The position numbers and the translations under genes were made by a program. The notes under the pieces are model-generated. The model was not told the DNA's origin. It made no database searches and was given only the letters and a program-made list of their open reading frames with translations. This document shows positions 19,472 to 26,692 of a stretch of 64,000 bases of DNA, piece by piece; the first letter of the stretch is position 1, and the number at the start of each line of letters is the position of its first letter. This stretch comes from Actinomycetes bacterium (GTDB taxonomy: Bacteria; Actinomycetota; Acidimicrobiia; Acidimicrobiales; RAAP-2): NCBI GenBank assembly GCA_021793515.1, contig JAJYSP010000002.1, forward strand, positions 113,624-177,623. The letters are read 5' to 3'.

Positions 19472-20062
19472 TCACGACCGCAGTCGAGTAGCCAGCGCTG
19501 CCAAGGCCCGCGCCCGGTGCGATACGGAATTTTTCTCGTCGGCGGTCACTTCCGCCAGGGTCCGCCCACCCAGTTCCGCGCTCGCGAAAACGGGGTCGTA
19601 TCCAAAACCTCGTTCCCCGCGAGGCTCATCGACGATCCAACCGTCGAGGGAGCCCTCGACCGTCAACGCCGATCCGTCCGGGTACGCCACCGCGATCACG
19701 GTGCGAAACTGCGCACCGCGATCCGCGCGGTCGACCTCTGAGAGCTCGCTCAGTAATTTTCTCACGTTGTCGGCGTCAATTGCGGATGGTCCGGCGTATC
19801 GAGCGCTGTGAACACCGGGCTCACCACCGAGGGCTTCGACGAATAGTCCGGTGTCATCGGCTATCGCCGGCTGCCCGCTAGCGCCACAGATCGCGTGTGC
19901 CTTCAGTAACGCGTTCCCCTCAAGGGTGTCACTCGTCTCAGCGACGTCGGGCACGGTAACTGGCCGTGCGACCACGTCAATGCCGACCTCGGCGAGCACC
20001 GAGCGCATCTCGTCGGCTTTGTGCGCGTTGGCCGTGGCGAGAACGAACGTAAGTCCCATCAT
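19472..20062 (-). CDS. rdgB: XTP/dITP pyrophosphatase (HAM1/RdgB)
   Basis: A 196-aa house-cleaning nucleotidase that hydrolyses non-canonical purine triphosphates (ITP, XTP) to monophosphates. The N-terminal signature [17 protein letters not shown], the metal-binding [23 protein letters not shown] and the C-terminal FGYDPVFA and [14 protein letters not shown] match the family. It follows rph with a start-stop overlap, the same order as rphA and its neighbour in mycobacteria. Confidence 0.95.
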   Translation of the reverse strand: MMGLTFVLATANAHKADEMRSVLAEVGIDVVARPVTVPDVAETSDTLEGNALLKAHAICGASGQPAIADDTGLFVEALGGEPGVHSARYAGPSAIDADNVRKLLSELSEVDRADRGAQFRTVIAVAYPDGSALTVEGSLDGWIVDEPRGERGFGYDPVFASAELGGRTLAEVTADEKNSVSHRARALAALATRLRS

Positions 20063-20802
20063 CGCGTCCGAGGAGTTGGCGGCGTCGCCAATACGAGTCG
20101 CTGGGCTTCGTGGATCGACTTGATCCCTTCTGAAGCGAGGTCCAGGAGCTGATCCAGTTCCGTACGGCTAAAGGCAGCACGTTCCGCGGTGCCCTGAACC
20201 TCGACGAAACCGCCCGAACCGGTCATCACGACGTTCATGTCGGTCTCGGCCGACGAATCCTCCTCGTAAGGCAGGTCGAGCATCGGCACGCCGTCGATGA
20301 TGCCCACCGAAACCGCGGCCACGAGATCGGTGAGCGCGTGGCTACGGATCGTGCCGTCATTGACGAGGCGCGTGATCGCATCGTGCAGCGCCAGATATCC
20401 CCCGCTGATCGAGGCCGTGCGCGTGCCACCGTCAGCCTGTAGGACATCGCAGTCAACGATGATCTGGACGTCCGCGAGCGCCGTGAGGTCGGTCACCGTG
20501 CGCAACGATCGCCCGATCAGTCGCTGGATCTCTTGGGTGCGCCCGGACTGCTTACCGCGCGCTGCCTCACGTGACGCACGCTCGGGTGTCGATCCCGGAA
20601 GCATCGAGTACTCGGCCGTCACCCAACCGCGCCCCGACCCGCGAAGCCATCGCGGCACGTCGGTCTCGACCGAAGCCGTGCAGAGTACCCTCGTCCTACC
20701 AACCTCGACGAGAACCGAGCCCGCCGCCATCTCGGTGAAGTCACGGGTGAAGCGCAGTGGACGGGCCTCGTCGTTGTTACGTCCGTCAGATCGCGTGGTC
20801 AT
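20059..20802 (-). CDS. rph: ribonuclease PH
   Basis: A phosphorolytic 3'-5' exoribonuclease that trims tRNA 3' ends, 247 aa. Typical motifs are [63 protein letters not shown] and [18 protein letters not shown], which together form the phosphate and RNA sites. It is directly followed by rdgB and preceded by cysM on the same strand. Confidence 0.96.
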   Translation of the reverse strand: MTTRSDGRNNDEARPLRFTRDFTEMAAGSVLVEVGRTRVLCTASVETDVPRWLRGSGRGWVTAEYSMLPGSTPERASREAARGKQSGRTQEIQRLIGRSLRTVTDLTALADVQIIVDCDVLQADGGTRTASISGGYLALHDAITRLVNDGTIRSHALTDLVAAVSVGIIDGVPMLDLPYEEDSSAETDMNVVMTGSGGFVEVQGTAERAAFSRTELDQLLDLASEGIKSIHEAQRLVLATPPTPRTR

Positions 20803-20850
20803 GGTCTCCCTCTCATCGGTGCGAACACCGTAGTTGACACCACGGACTCG

Positions 20851-21816
20851 TTAAAAGTAGATGATCCGCTTCGCTCGATCGACCACGTCGTCGATGTCGT
20901 CGCTCCAGGCGCCGGTCGAGAGGTACTTCCACCCATCGTCGCAAACGATCGTGACGATCGTTGCCGTCTGGTCCTCGGGAATCGTCTGGGCGCACTTGAC
21001 CGCTCCGGCCATGATGGCCCCGGATGAGATTCCAACAAAGAGTCCGACCTCGGTCATTGCCCGCGTCCATTCGATCGACTCGCGTGGGCGAACCACAACC
21101 TTGCGATCGAGCAGGTCGACGCCGTGGTTGTCGATGAAGATCGGCGGGATGAATCCGTCGTCCAAACTACGTAGACCATCCACCATCTCACCGCTGGGCG
21201 GTTCGACAGCCCAGATCTGAACGCCCGGCTTGTGCTCCTTCAGGTACCGTCCGACGCCCATGAGTGTGCCCGACGTGCCTAGTCCGGCGACGAAGTGGGT
21301 CACCTCGGGAACGTCGGCAAGGATCTCCGGTCCAGTCGACTCGTAGTGCGCCATCGGATTGGCCGGATTGGCGTACTGGTAGAGAAAGACCCAGTCGGGG
21401 TTCTCGGCCGCGATCGATTGCGCCATGCGTACCGCGCCGTTTGACCCCTCCGTCCCCGGCGAGTCAATAATCTCCGCTCCCCACGCCAGGAGCAATTGAC
21501 GCCGTTCCGGGGAGACGTTGGTAGGCATCACGACCTTGAGGTGGTACCCCCGCATCCGGCACACCATCGCCAGCGCGATCCCCGTGTTTCCCGACGATGG
21601 TTCAATCAAAATCTGGTCGTCTCGCCCGGGGATGAGTCGACCGTCACGCTCCGCCGCGCGAACGAGTGACAGCGCGACGCGGTCCTTCACCGAACCCGCC
21701 GGGTTTCGGCCCTCGAGCTTGGCCAAGATCGTGACGTTGGGCCTGGGTGAGAGTGCGCTCACATCCACGACGGGCGTTGAACCCACGAGGTCGAGCACCG
21801 ACTGAACGCGGGCCAC
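20851..21816 (-). CDS. cysM: cysteine synthase, CysM type (sulfur-carrier dependent)
   Basis: A PLP enzyme of the beta-family, 321 aa. The PLP lysine is in NPAGSVKDRVAL, the substrate loop is EPSSGNTGIALA and the phosphate loop is VAGLGTSGTLMGVG. Its GTG start overlaps the cysO stop as TAGTG. In Mycobacterium tuberculosis the homologue in the same cluster uses O-phosphoserine and the CysO thiocarboxylate as sulfur donor. The conserved neighbourhood argues for the same chemistry here rather than sulfide-dependent CysK activity. Confidence 0.92.
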   Translation of the reverse strand: MARVQSVLDLVGSTPVVDVSALSPRPNVTILAKLEGRNPAGSVKDRVALSLVRAAERDGRLIPGRDDQILIEPSSGNTGIALAMVCRMRGYHLKVVMPTNVSPERRQLLLAWGAEIIDSPGTEGSNGAVRMAQSIAAENPDWVFLYQYANPANPMAHYESTGPEILADVPEVTHFVAGLGTSGTLMGVGRYLKEHKPGVQIWAVEPPSGEMVDGLRSLDDGFIPPIFIDNHGVDLLDRKVVVRPRESIEWTRAMTEVGLFVGISSGAIMAGAVKCAQTIPEDQTATIVTIVCDDGWKYLSTGAWSDDIDDVVDRAKRIIYF

Positions 21817-22097
21817 TAGGCGGCACCGCCAGCAACAGCGGGCAGCAACGTGATCTCGTCGTCGTCCCCGACCGGCGCGTTAACCCCACCGATATAACGA
21901 ACGTCATCGTCATTGACGTAGACGTTCAAGAACCGGTGCAGGGTGCCATCTTGGTTGAGCAGCTGCCCCTCGACGGCCGGATACGTGGTGGTCAACTCGG
22001 TGAGCACTGCACCAATCGTCGACCCCTCAACCGTTACCGTCGTCAATCCGCCCATCGCTGGACGGAGCACCGTGGGGATTCGCACCGTTGCCGCCAT
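21816..22097 (-). CDS. cysO: ubiquitin-like sulfur carrier protein CysO
   Basis: A MoaD/ThiS-fold protein of 93 aa that should carry a C-terminal thiocarboxylate to CysM. ATG 22097 has AAGGAG upstream and is preferred over the ORF-track start. The core has VEGSTIGAVLTELTTTYPAVEGQLL and FLNVYVNDDDVRYIGG. The C-terminus reads LLPAVAGGAA, so two alanines follow the diglycine that must be exposed for activation. The nearby JAMM protease gene offers a way to remove them. Confidence 0.92.
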   Translation of the reverse strand: MAATVRIPTVLRPAMGGLTTVTVEGSTIGAVLTELTTTYPAVEGQLLNQDGTLHRFLNVYVNDDDVRYIGGVNAPVGDDDEITLLPAVAGGAA

Positions 22098-22154
22098 CAC
22101 ATTCTCCTTCACCGGTCCAATTACGACCTTTTCGGTCGAATTTAGTGGTCACCT

Positions 22155-22172
22155 CGTAGGTCGTGACCTACG
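22155..22172. other. perfect short hairpin at the end of the DoxX gene
   Basis: CGTAGGTC and GACCTACG form an eight-base perfect inverted repeat with a two-base loop, straddling the stop of the DoxX gene. No T run follows on either strand, so a Rho-independent terminator is not supported. It may be an RNA processing or protein-binding site. Confidence 0.3.
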
Positions 22173-22695
22173 CCGAGCGGGAGGGACGGTAGAAGGCTAG
22201 GAGTTGGGCCGCGGCGGCGCCCAGGCCAACGACCAGGGTCACACCGAGATGCACCGACGGCGTCCACGCGAAGATGTTCCACAGGTGATCGAGTGAATAC
22301 CGACCCGCTCCGAACGTCCCGGGTACCAAAGTCGTGACCGCGACGCCAAGGGTGTACTCGACTCCCTCGCCCTTGTTAAAGATGAAGAACCCGTTCTTTC
22401 GGTGGACCGTCGCGATAGCGACCACCATCAGCGACATAAGTCCCGCGGCCGCGAGCGTCGTCAAGAGTCCGAGCACGAGCAAGATCCCAACACCGACCTC
22501 CGTCGACGCCGCCATCAGCGCGTTCAGTGCGCCGTAGCGAACGCCGATCGACTCGAACCACTTCGCGGTCCCCGGCAGCCTGCCACCGCCGAAGAACTTC
22601 CGGTACCCGTGCGCGAAGATCATCGAGCCGAGGAACAGTCGTAACGCGAGCAGCACGAGATTGTAGGAAATTGAATTGGTTGCGATGCTCGTCAC
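22168..22695 (-). CDS. DoxX-family membrane protein
   Basis: A four-helix membrane protein of 175 aa. The first helix LLALRLFLGSMIFAHGYRKFFGGG and the conserved GVGILLVLGLLTTLAAAGL fit the DoxX/DoxD-like family. In mycobacteria DoxX works with SseA and SodA at the membrane in thiol oxidative-stress resistance. Here it is wedged between mec and cysO on the same strand, which suggests a link between this family and the sulfur-carrier route. Confidence 0.85.
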   Translation of the reverse strand: MTSIATNSISYNLVLLALRLFLGSMIFAHGYRKFFGGGRLPGTAKWFESIGVRYGALNALMAASTEVGVGILLVLGLLTTLAAAGLMSLMVVAIATVHRKNGFFIFNKGEGVEYTLGVAVTTLVPGTFGAGRYSLDHLWNIFAWTPSVHLGVTLVVGLGAAAAQLLAFYRPSRSA

Positions 22696-22728
22696 TGGCA
22701 GAACCCCCTCGTGGCGACGGGAGACCCG

Positions 22729-23139
22729 TCACTCCTCAATGTAGATGTCCTCACTGGTCACCGTGTCATCCTTGATCCGAAAACTACGCACGACAGCTGG
22801 TACGTCGCGAAGCGAAACCAGGACGTAGTGCCAATCAGGATCGGGCGCCAGACGCACGTCGGTCGGGCTCGGGTAAGCCTCGGAGTGCGTGTGCGAGTGA
22901 AAGACCCCGAGCACGGCGAATCCCTCGTCGTCGACTCGGCGGAATGTCCGCAACAGCACGCGACTGTCAATTTCGTAAACCCGGGCCGACGCCGCAACAT
23001 TCGGGCTTGGAACGACTTCGGTAGCCGTGGCGTCATCGCCATCGACCCGACCGATGAGCAGTCCGCACCCCTCATTCGGCAACGCCCGAATGCACGTCGC
23101 GATCATCGCGTCGCGGATCGCCGGGGTCAGTGTGAGCAC
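22729..23139 (-). CDS. mec: Mec+ JAMM metallopeptidase
   Basis: A 136-aa JAB1/MPN zinc peptidase. The JAMM ligands are visible: the glutamate in NEGCGLLIG and HSHTHSEAYPSPTD with H-x-H and S-x-x-D. In M. tuberculosis Mec+ releases cysteine from the CysO-cysteine adduct. Here it could also trim the extra C-terminal residues of CysO. It is the first gene of the mec-doxX-cysO-cysM run. Confidence 0.92.
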   Translation of the reverse strand: MLTLTPAIRDAMIATCIRALPNEGCGLLIGRVDGDDATATEVVPSPNVAASARVYEIDSRVLLRTFRRVDDEGFAVLGVFHSHTHSEAYPSPTDVRLAPDPDWHYVLVSLRDVPAVVRSFRIKDDTVTSEDIYIEE

Positions 23140-23193
23140 GGGCCCACCCTACCGACCAGAAATTGGGGACACGCTGGTCACTACGCTGGACAC

Positions 23194-23712
23194 GTGGCAC
23201 GAGCCAAACAGATCCAAGAACGTCGCGCCAACGCAAGGGCGAACGTAAACGGCGACCGTGTGGTCGCCACGAATCGGCGCGCCCGGCATGACTATGAGAT
23301 CGTCGATACCCTCGAATGCGGCCTGGTGCTCACCGGCAGTGAAGTGAAGTCGCTGCGAGAAGGCAAGGCGCAGATCACCGAGAGCTACGCCCGGATCGAC
23401 GACGGTGAGCTCTGGTTGTTCGCCTCCCACATCCCACCGTGGAGCTACGCCGTTGGATTCGGGAGTCACGACCCAGATCGGAAACGGAAGCTCCTCGTCC
23501 ATCGCCACCAGATCAACCAGTGGTGGATCAAGACCCAGACACAACCACTGACCATCGTGCCGCTCAAGGTGTATTTCAAAGATGGCCGCGCCAAAGTCGA
23601 GATCGCCCTCGCCCGCGGTCGCAAGCAGCACGACCGTCGTCAGGCACTCGCCAAGCGTGACGCGGAGCGCGAGATCGCCGTGTCCGTGCGGAACTTCGAG
23701 AAGTACGGCTGA
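23194..23712 (+). CDS. smpB: SsrA-binding protein SmpB
   Basis: The tmRNA partner that delivers tmRNA to stalled ribosomes; 172 aa. GTG 23194 gives MARAKQIQERRANAR; the longer ORF-track start is not needed. The core has RRARHDYEIVDTLECGLVLTGSEVKSLREGKAQITESYA and the C-terminal tail KRDAEREIAVSVRNFEKYG, whose end normally probes the empty mRNA channel. The tmRNA gene follows less than 100 bp downstream, a common arrangement. Confidence 0.97.
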   Translation: MARAKQIQERRANARANVNGDRVVATNRRARHDYEIVDTLECGLVLTGSEVKSLREGKAQITESYARIDDGELWLFASHIPPWSYAVGFGSHDPDRKRKLLVHRHQINQWWIKTQTQPLTIVPLKVYFKDGRAKVEIALARGRKQHDRRQALAKRDAEREIAVSVRNFEKYG

Positions 23713-23808
23713 GCGTCGATCCGAAGGCACTATCCCCTCGTGGCTGAACGTCCGACGAGTCACTGCGGTACGCTAAGTGTGCGGTCAAGTTGACCGTGAA
23801 GCATCCAT

Positions 23809-24161
23809 GGGGGTGATTGGTCTCGACGTTGGTCGACATGGTGAGAGAAGCGAGCCGTGGTCTCCGGAACCACGCTAAAGAGCCGGAAACAAAAATAAAC
23901 GCCACAACTAATGCTGCGTTTGCTGTTGCCGCTTAGGTAACCCGTCCGTCTATACCCGGCCTCGCGGTGTAGGTCACGGGCGTCATGAAGCGAGGCTTAC
24001 CAGCGGGATTCGTCAATGAGACCGTCGGGACAATTCAGTTGACTAAGGGGTCACACCGGTGCTGATGACGGTGTTGCCCCCGACAATCTCCATCAGCTGC
24101 GCTCGGAGAAGACTCACTTAGAAGCCGACGGACCTGGGTTCGATTCCCAGCACCTCCACCA
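23809..24161 (+). ncRNA. ssrA: transfer-messenger RNA (one-piece)
   Basis: The 5' end GGGGGTGATTGGTCTCGAC and the 3' end TTCGATTCCCAGCACCTCCACCA form the alanyl tRNA-like domain. The acceptor stem pairs GGGGGUG with CACCUCC, leaving the G3-U70 wobble that alanyl-tRNA synthetase needs. The tag frame runs 23886-23936 and encodes ETKINATTNAAFAVAA before TAG; the terminal AVAA is a ClpXP-type degron. The last 44 bases are also the end of the convergent serine integrase frame, so this gene is the insertion target of an island. Confidence 0.97.
24118..24161. other. probable attachment-site region (attL) in the tmRNA 3' end
   Basis: The 3' end of ssrA is shared with the last codons of the integrase, which read ...EVLGIEPRSVGF, the antisense translation of the tmRNA acceptor and T arm. 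This is the usual position for integration that rebuilds a functional tmRNA. The crossover core cannot be fixed without the opposite end, and I did not find a second copy of the tmRNA end in the window. Confidence 0.55.
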
Positions 24162-25845
24162 TTTGTGACCCTGTACGAACTGGGGTCCACGTCAGCGGCG
24201 AATCCAGGCGTACCAAGGTGTCGCCTGGATCGCCGTAGCCCTCCTCCGAGGACTCCGCGTCGGATTGTCTACGTTTGGAGTGCGTCGCCACCCGCCGCGA
24301 CCGCCCGCCAGGCAGCACCTGTCCGGGCCCCCGTGAATCGACCGTCGGCACTCGCAGGACGACGTCAATGTTGCGCCCCCGGCTCACCGTTACCGAGTCC
24401 ACGAGAGCCCCGAGGATGCGCTTCTTCTCGTAGTATCCGTCCTTCGCGGACAGAGCCTGCGTCACTTCGGAGAGCGCAGCGGAGAGGTCCACGAGGCTAC
24501 CCCCACCCATACTCAGCTCCGCGGACTCCTCGAGCAATCGCGTGAGCTCTGCCCGCTGTGCTGCGAGACGGGCTTCCAGGGACTCGACTCGCTTCTTCAT
24601 CCCTGCGACGTCGAGTGTTCCCTCTTCGAACGCCTCGAAGTAGCGCTCTATGGCGGTTTCGGACTTGGCGATAGCCAAGCGCATACTGCTCGCCTGCTCA
24701 TCCAGGTCCGCCGTCTGATGCGGCGCGTCGGCGGCCGCCATCGACACGGCCATCTCGAAGAGCTCAGAGTCCTGGTACGCGTTCAAGACCGCCTGGGTAA
24801 CCATCGCTTCGAGCTCGTCCGCAGCCACCCGCTCGTTGCGACAACGCTCCGACTCGGCCCGCTTGGTCTGGAGGCTGCACGTGTAGTACCGATAAGAGCC
24901 TCCTTGTCCGTGCGCTCCACTTCCGACCATGCTCCCGCCGCACTCCCCGCACTTCGTGACTCCGGTGAGGATGTAGTCGGTTAGACCCATCGCTGGTCGC
25001 GTGGCCCGTTCGCGGCTGTTGCGTGTCGCCCGAATCGCCGCTACCGCGGCGAAATCCCCGGGACTCACGATGGCCTCGTGCAGACCCTGATGCCGGTCTT
25101 CACCGTGCGCGATGTAGCCGGCGTATACGGCCCCCTCTAAGAGGCGCAAGACGGCTTCCGGGTACCACTTCTTCCCACCGCGATGTGTGATGCCGGCGCC
25201 GTTCAGTTCTTCGGCGATGGTCTTGGCCCCCTTACCCGTCTGGTAGGCGGAGAACACTCGACGAACGACCACCGCCTCATCGGCCAGAACGACCAGCGAC
25301 TTGTTCACCTTGTCGTTCGCGTATCCGTACGGAGCGCGGCCCCCTAGCCATTCCCCCTTCATTGCCTTGGTTTCGTAGGCCTCGAGGATGCGGTCGATGA
25401 GGATGCTGTGCTCGAACTCCGCGAAGGACGCGAGCATTTGCGCCATCAGCTTGCCCGCGGGCGTCATCGTCTCGAAGGGCTCGGTCGCCGAGCGCACCGC
25501 CACGTTCGCCTGCTCCAGACGATTCGTGATGTCCATGAACCCGTAGACCGACCGCGCCAATCGGTCGAGTCGATAGAAGAGCACGACGTCGAACTTGCCG
25601 GTGGTGGCGTCGTTGAGCATCGCCTCGAGACCCGGACGGTGATTGTTGGTCCCCGTCTGCTGGTCCGCGTAGTCACAGGCGAACACCAGTTCCTGGTGCA
25701 CCGCGATGTAGTCTTTCAGGCTCCGCTCCTGGGACTCGAGGGAGTGTGGTTGGTTGACCTCGTTGGTCGAGATGCGCCGGTACGTCGCGACGCGAAGTAC
25801 TCTGCCGTCGTCTCGTGCGAGTCGCCGCCTACTGCTTGTGGACAT
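24118..25845 (-). CDS. large serine integrase of a tmRNA-inserted island
   Basis: A site-specific recombinase of 575 aa. The resolvase domain holds the catalytic serine in ATYRRISTNEVNQPHSLESQE, then FYRLDRLARSVYGFMDI. A recombinase domain (residues ~200-310), a zinc ribbon (CGECGGSMVG...CSLQTKRAESERC) and a coiled coil (SETAIERYFEAFEEG...AQRAELTRLL) follow, the order of phiC31-type enzymes. ATG 25845 has GAAAGGGG upstream and is chosen over 25905. The extreme C-terminus is encoded by tmRNA, so it probably changed on integration. Confidence 0.93.
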   Translation of the reverse strand: MSTSSRRRLARDDGRVLRVATYRRISTNEVNQPHSLESQERSLKDYIAVHQELVFACDYADQQTGTNNHRPGLEAMLNDATTGKFDVVLFYRLDRLARSVYGFMDITNRLEQANVAVRSATEPFETMTPAGKLMAQMLASFAEFEHSILIDRILEAYETKAMKGEWLGGRAPYGYANDKVNKSLVVLADEAVVVRRVFSAYQTGKGAKTIAEELNGAGITHRGGKKWYPEAVLRLLEGAVYAGYIAHGEDRHQGLHEAIVSPGDFAAVAAIRATRNSRERATRPAMGLTDYILTGVTKCGECGGSMVGSGAHGQGGSYRYYTCSLQTKRAESERCRNERVAADELEAMVTQAVLNAYQDSELFEMAVSMAAADAPHQTADLDEQASSMRLAIAKSETAIERYFEAFEEGTLDVAGMKKRVESLEARLAAQRAELTRLLEESAELSMGGGSLVDLSAALSEVTQALSAKDGYYEKKRILGALVDSVTVSRGRNIDVVLRVPTVDSRGPGQVLPGGRSRRVATHSKRRQSDAESSEEGYGDPGDTLVRLDSPLTWTPVRTGSQMVEVLGIEPRSVGF

Positions 25846-25885
25846 CGACACCCCTTTCGCCAGCGTTGCTGAACCTTGGAACTGT

Positions 25886-26173
25886 TTAACCAATTCCTCT
25901 GACATCGTCGCACCCGACGCCCCGATGGGCTGTGGCGAGTGCTCGAACGAGAAGTTCCCCTAGGGCGCGAGCGGCCTCGTTGAGGTTCGAGGCGTCGACC
26001 GTCACGAAAGTGGTCGAGCGGAGATGCGGGCCAGATGACGAGCGCCTCGTCACCTTCTTCGAAGCAGTACTGACGTGGTCTTTCACCGGATTGGCCCTCG
26101 TGAGGGCTGACCGGCCGGGCAGCTCCACCAGGGAGCCACCACTCTGGGGGATAACCCCCGAGCGTTGGGTCAT
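25886..26173 (-). CDS. small unrecognised protein upstream of the integrase
   Basis: A 95-residue frame (from ATG 26173, MTQRSG) ends 40 bases before the chosen integrase start, on the same strand. The second half TTFVTVDASNLNEAARALGELLVRALATA looks like a real helix and has high third-position GC. An antisense frame at 25932-26195 is also open, so coding is uncertain. Position makes it a candidate recombination directionality factor, which is inference only. Confidence 0.35.
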   Translation of the reverse strand: MTQRSGVIPQSGGSLVELPGRSALTRANPVKDHVSTASKKVTRRSSSGPHLRSTTFVTVDASNLNEAARALGELLVRALATAHRGVGCDDVRGIG

Positions 26174-26191
26174 GGCGCGCACCGTGCCCAC

Positions 26192-26692
26192 CTAGCCCGA
26201 TCTGCGCACTCGCCACCACCGCTTTCCCCCGGTTTTCTGAGAATATGACGTCGCTAACAGGAGCGTCCGCTACGTAGTCCTGAGCACACCGCTGTCGAGC
26301 AGTACTGCGCGTCTGTACGGCGCGGTTGGCGTACGTCTGACTTACGCGCGAGATATCGCTGGGAACTACCTCTATGAAGCGTCACCGGCGCACCGCTGAG
26401 CATCGTCTGGATCCGTTGGTCCGTGAGTAGTCCCGTGAGATTGGTGGCCGCACCCGGTAAGTCTCGATCCCCCGGGCGGTCCTCGCGTCCAAGATCAAGT
26501 TAGGGGTAGCACCGTGCGGACACGTTCAGGATGTCACCTTCTGGTCAAACGCTCCTAAGCAGAACCGTTGGTCAGTGCGTAGTGGATGTGATCCCAACCG
26601 TCAACCGACAGTCGAGAGATGAAGACCTGAGTTCCGATGATGAAGCGTCGGGTAGGTACGAAGTCACACCCGGCCGCTAAACAATGTAATCA
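26192..26692. other. non-coding region between integrase and defense genes
   Basis: About 500 bp with no convincing frame on either strand. It should contain promoters for the integrase side and for the helicase operon. A short palindrome CAATG-TAAT-CATTG lies at its right edge, overlapping the proposed TTG start of the next gene. No tRNA or repeat array is visible. Confidence 0.5.

Noticed and set aside
22155-22172. Rho-independent terminator after DoxX
   Set aside because: The hairpin is perfect but short and lacks a T run on either strand.
25932-26195. 87-aa plus-strand frame upstream of the integrase
   Set aside because: Competes with the minus-strand small frame; it starts at GTG without an RBS and points away from the integrase. 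The minus-strand frame fits the operon better.
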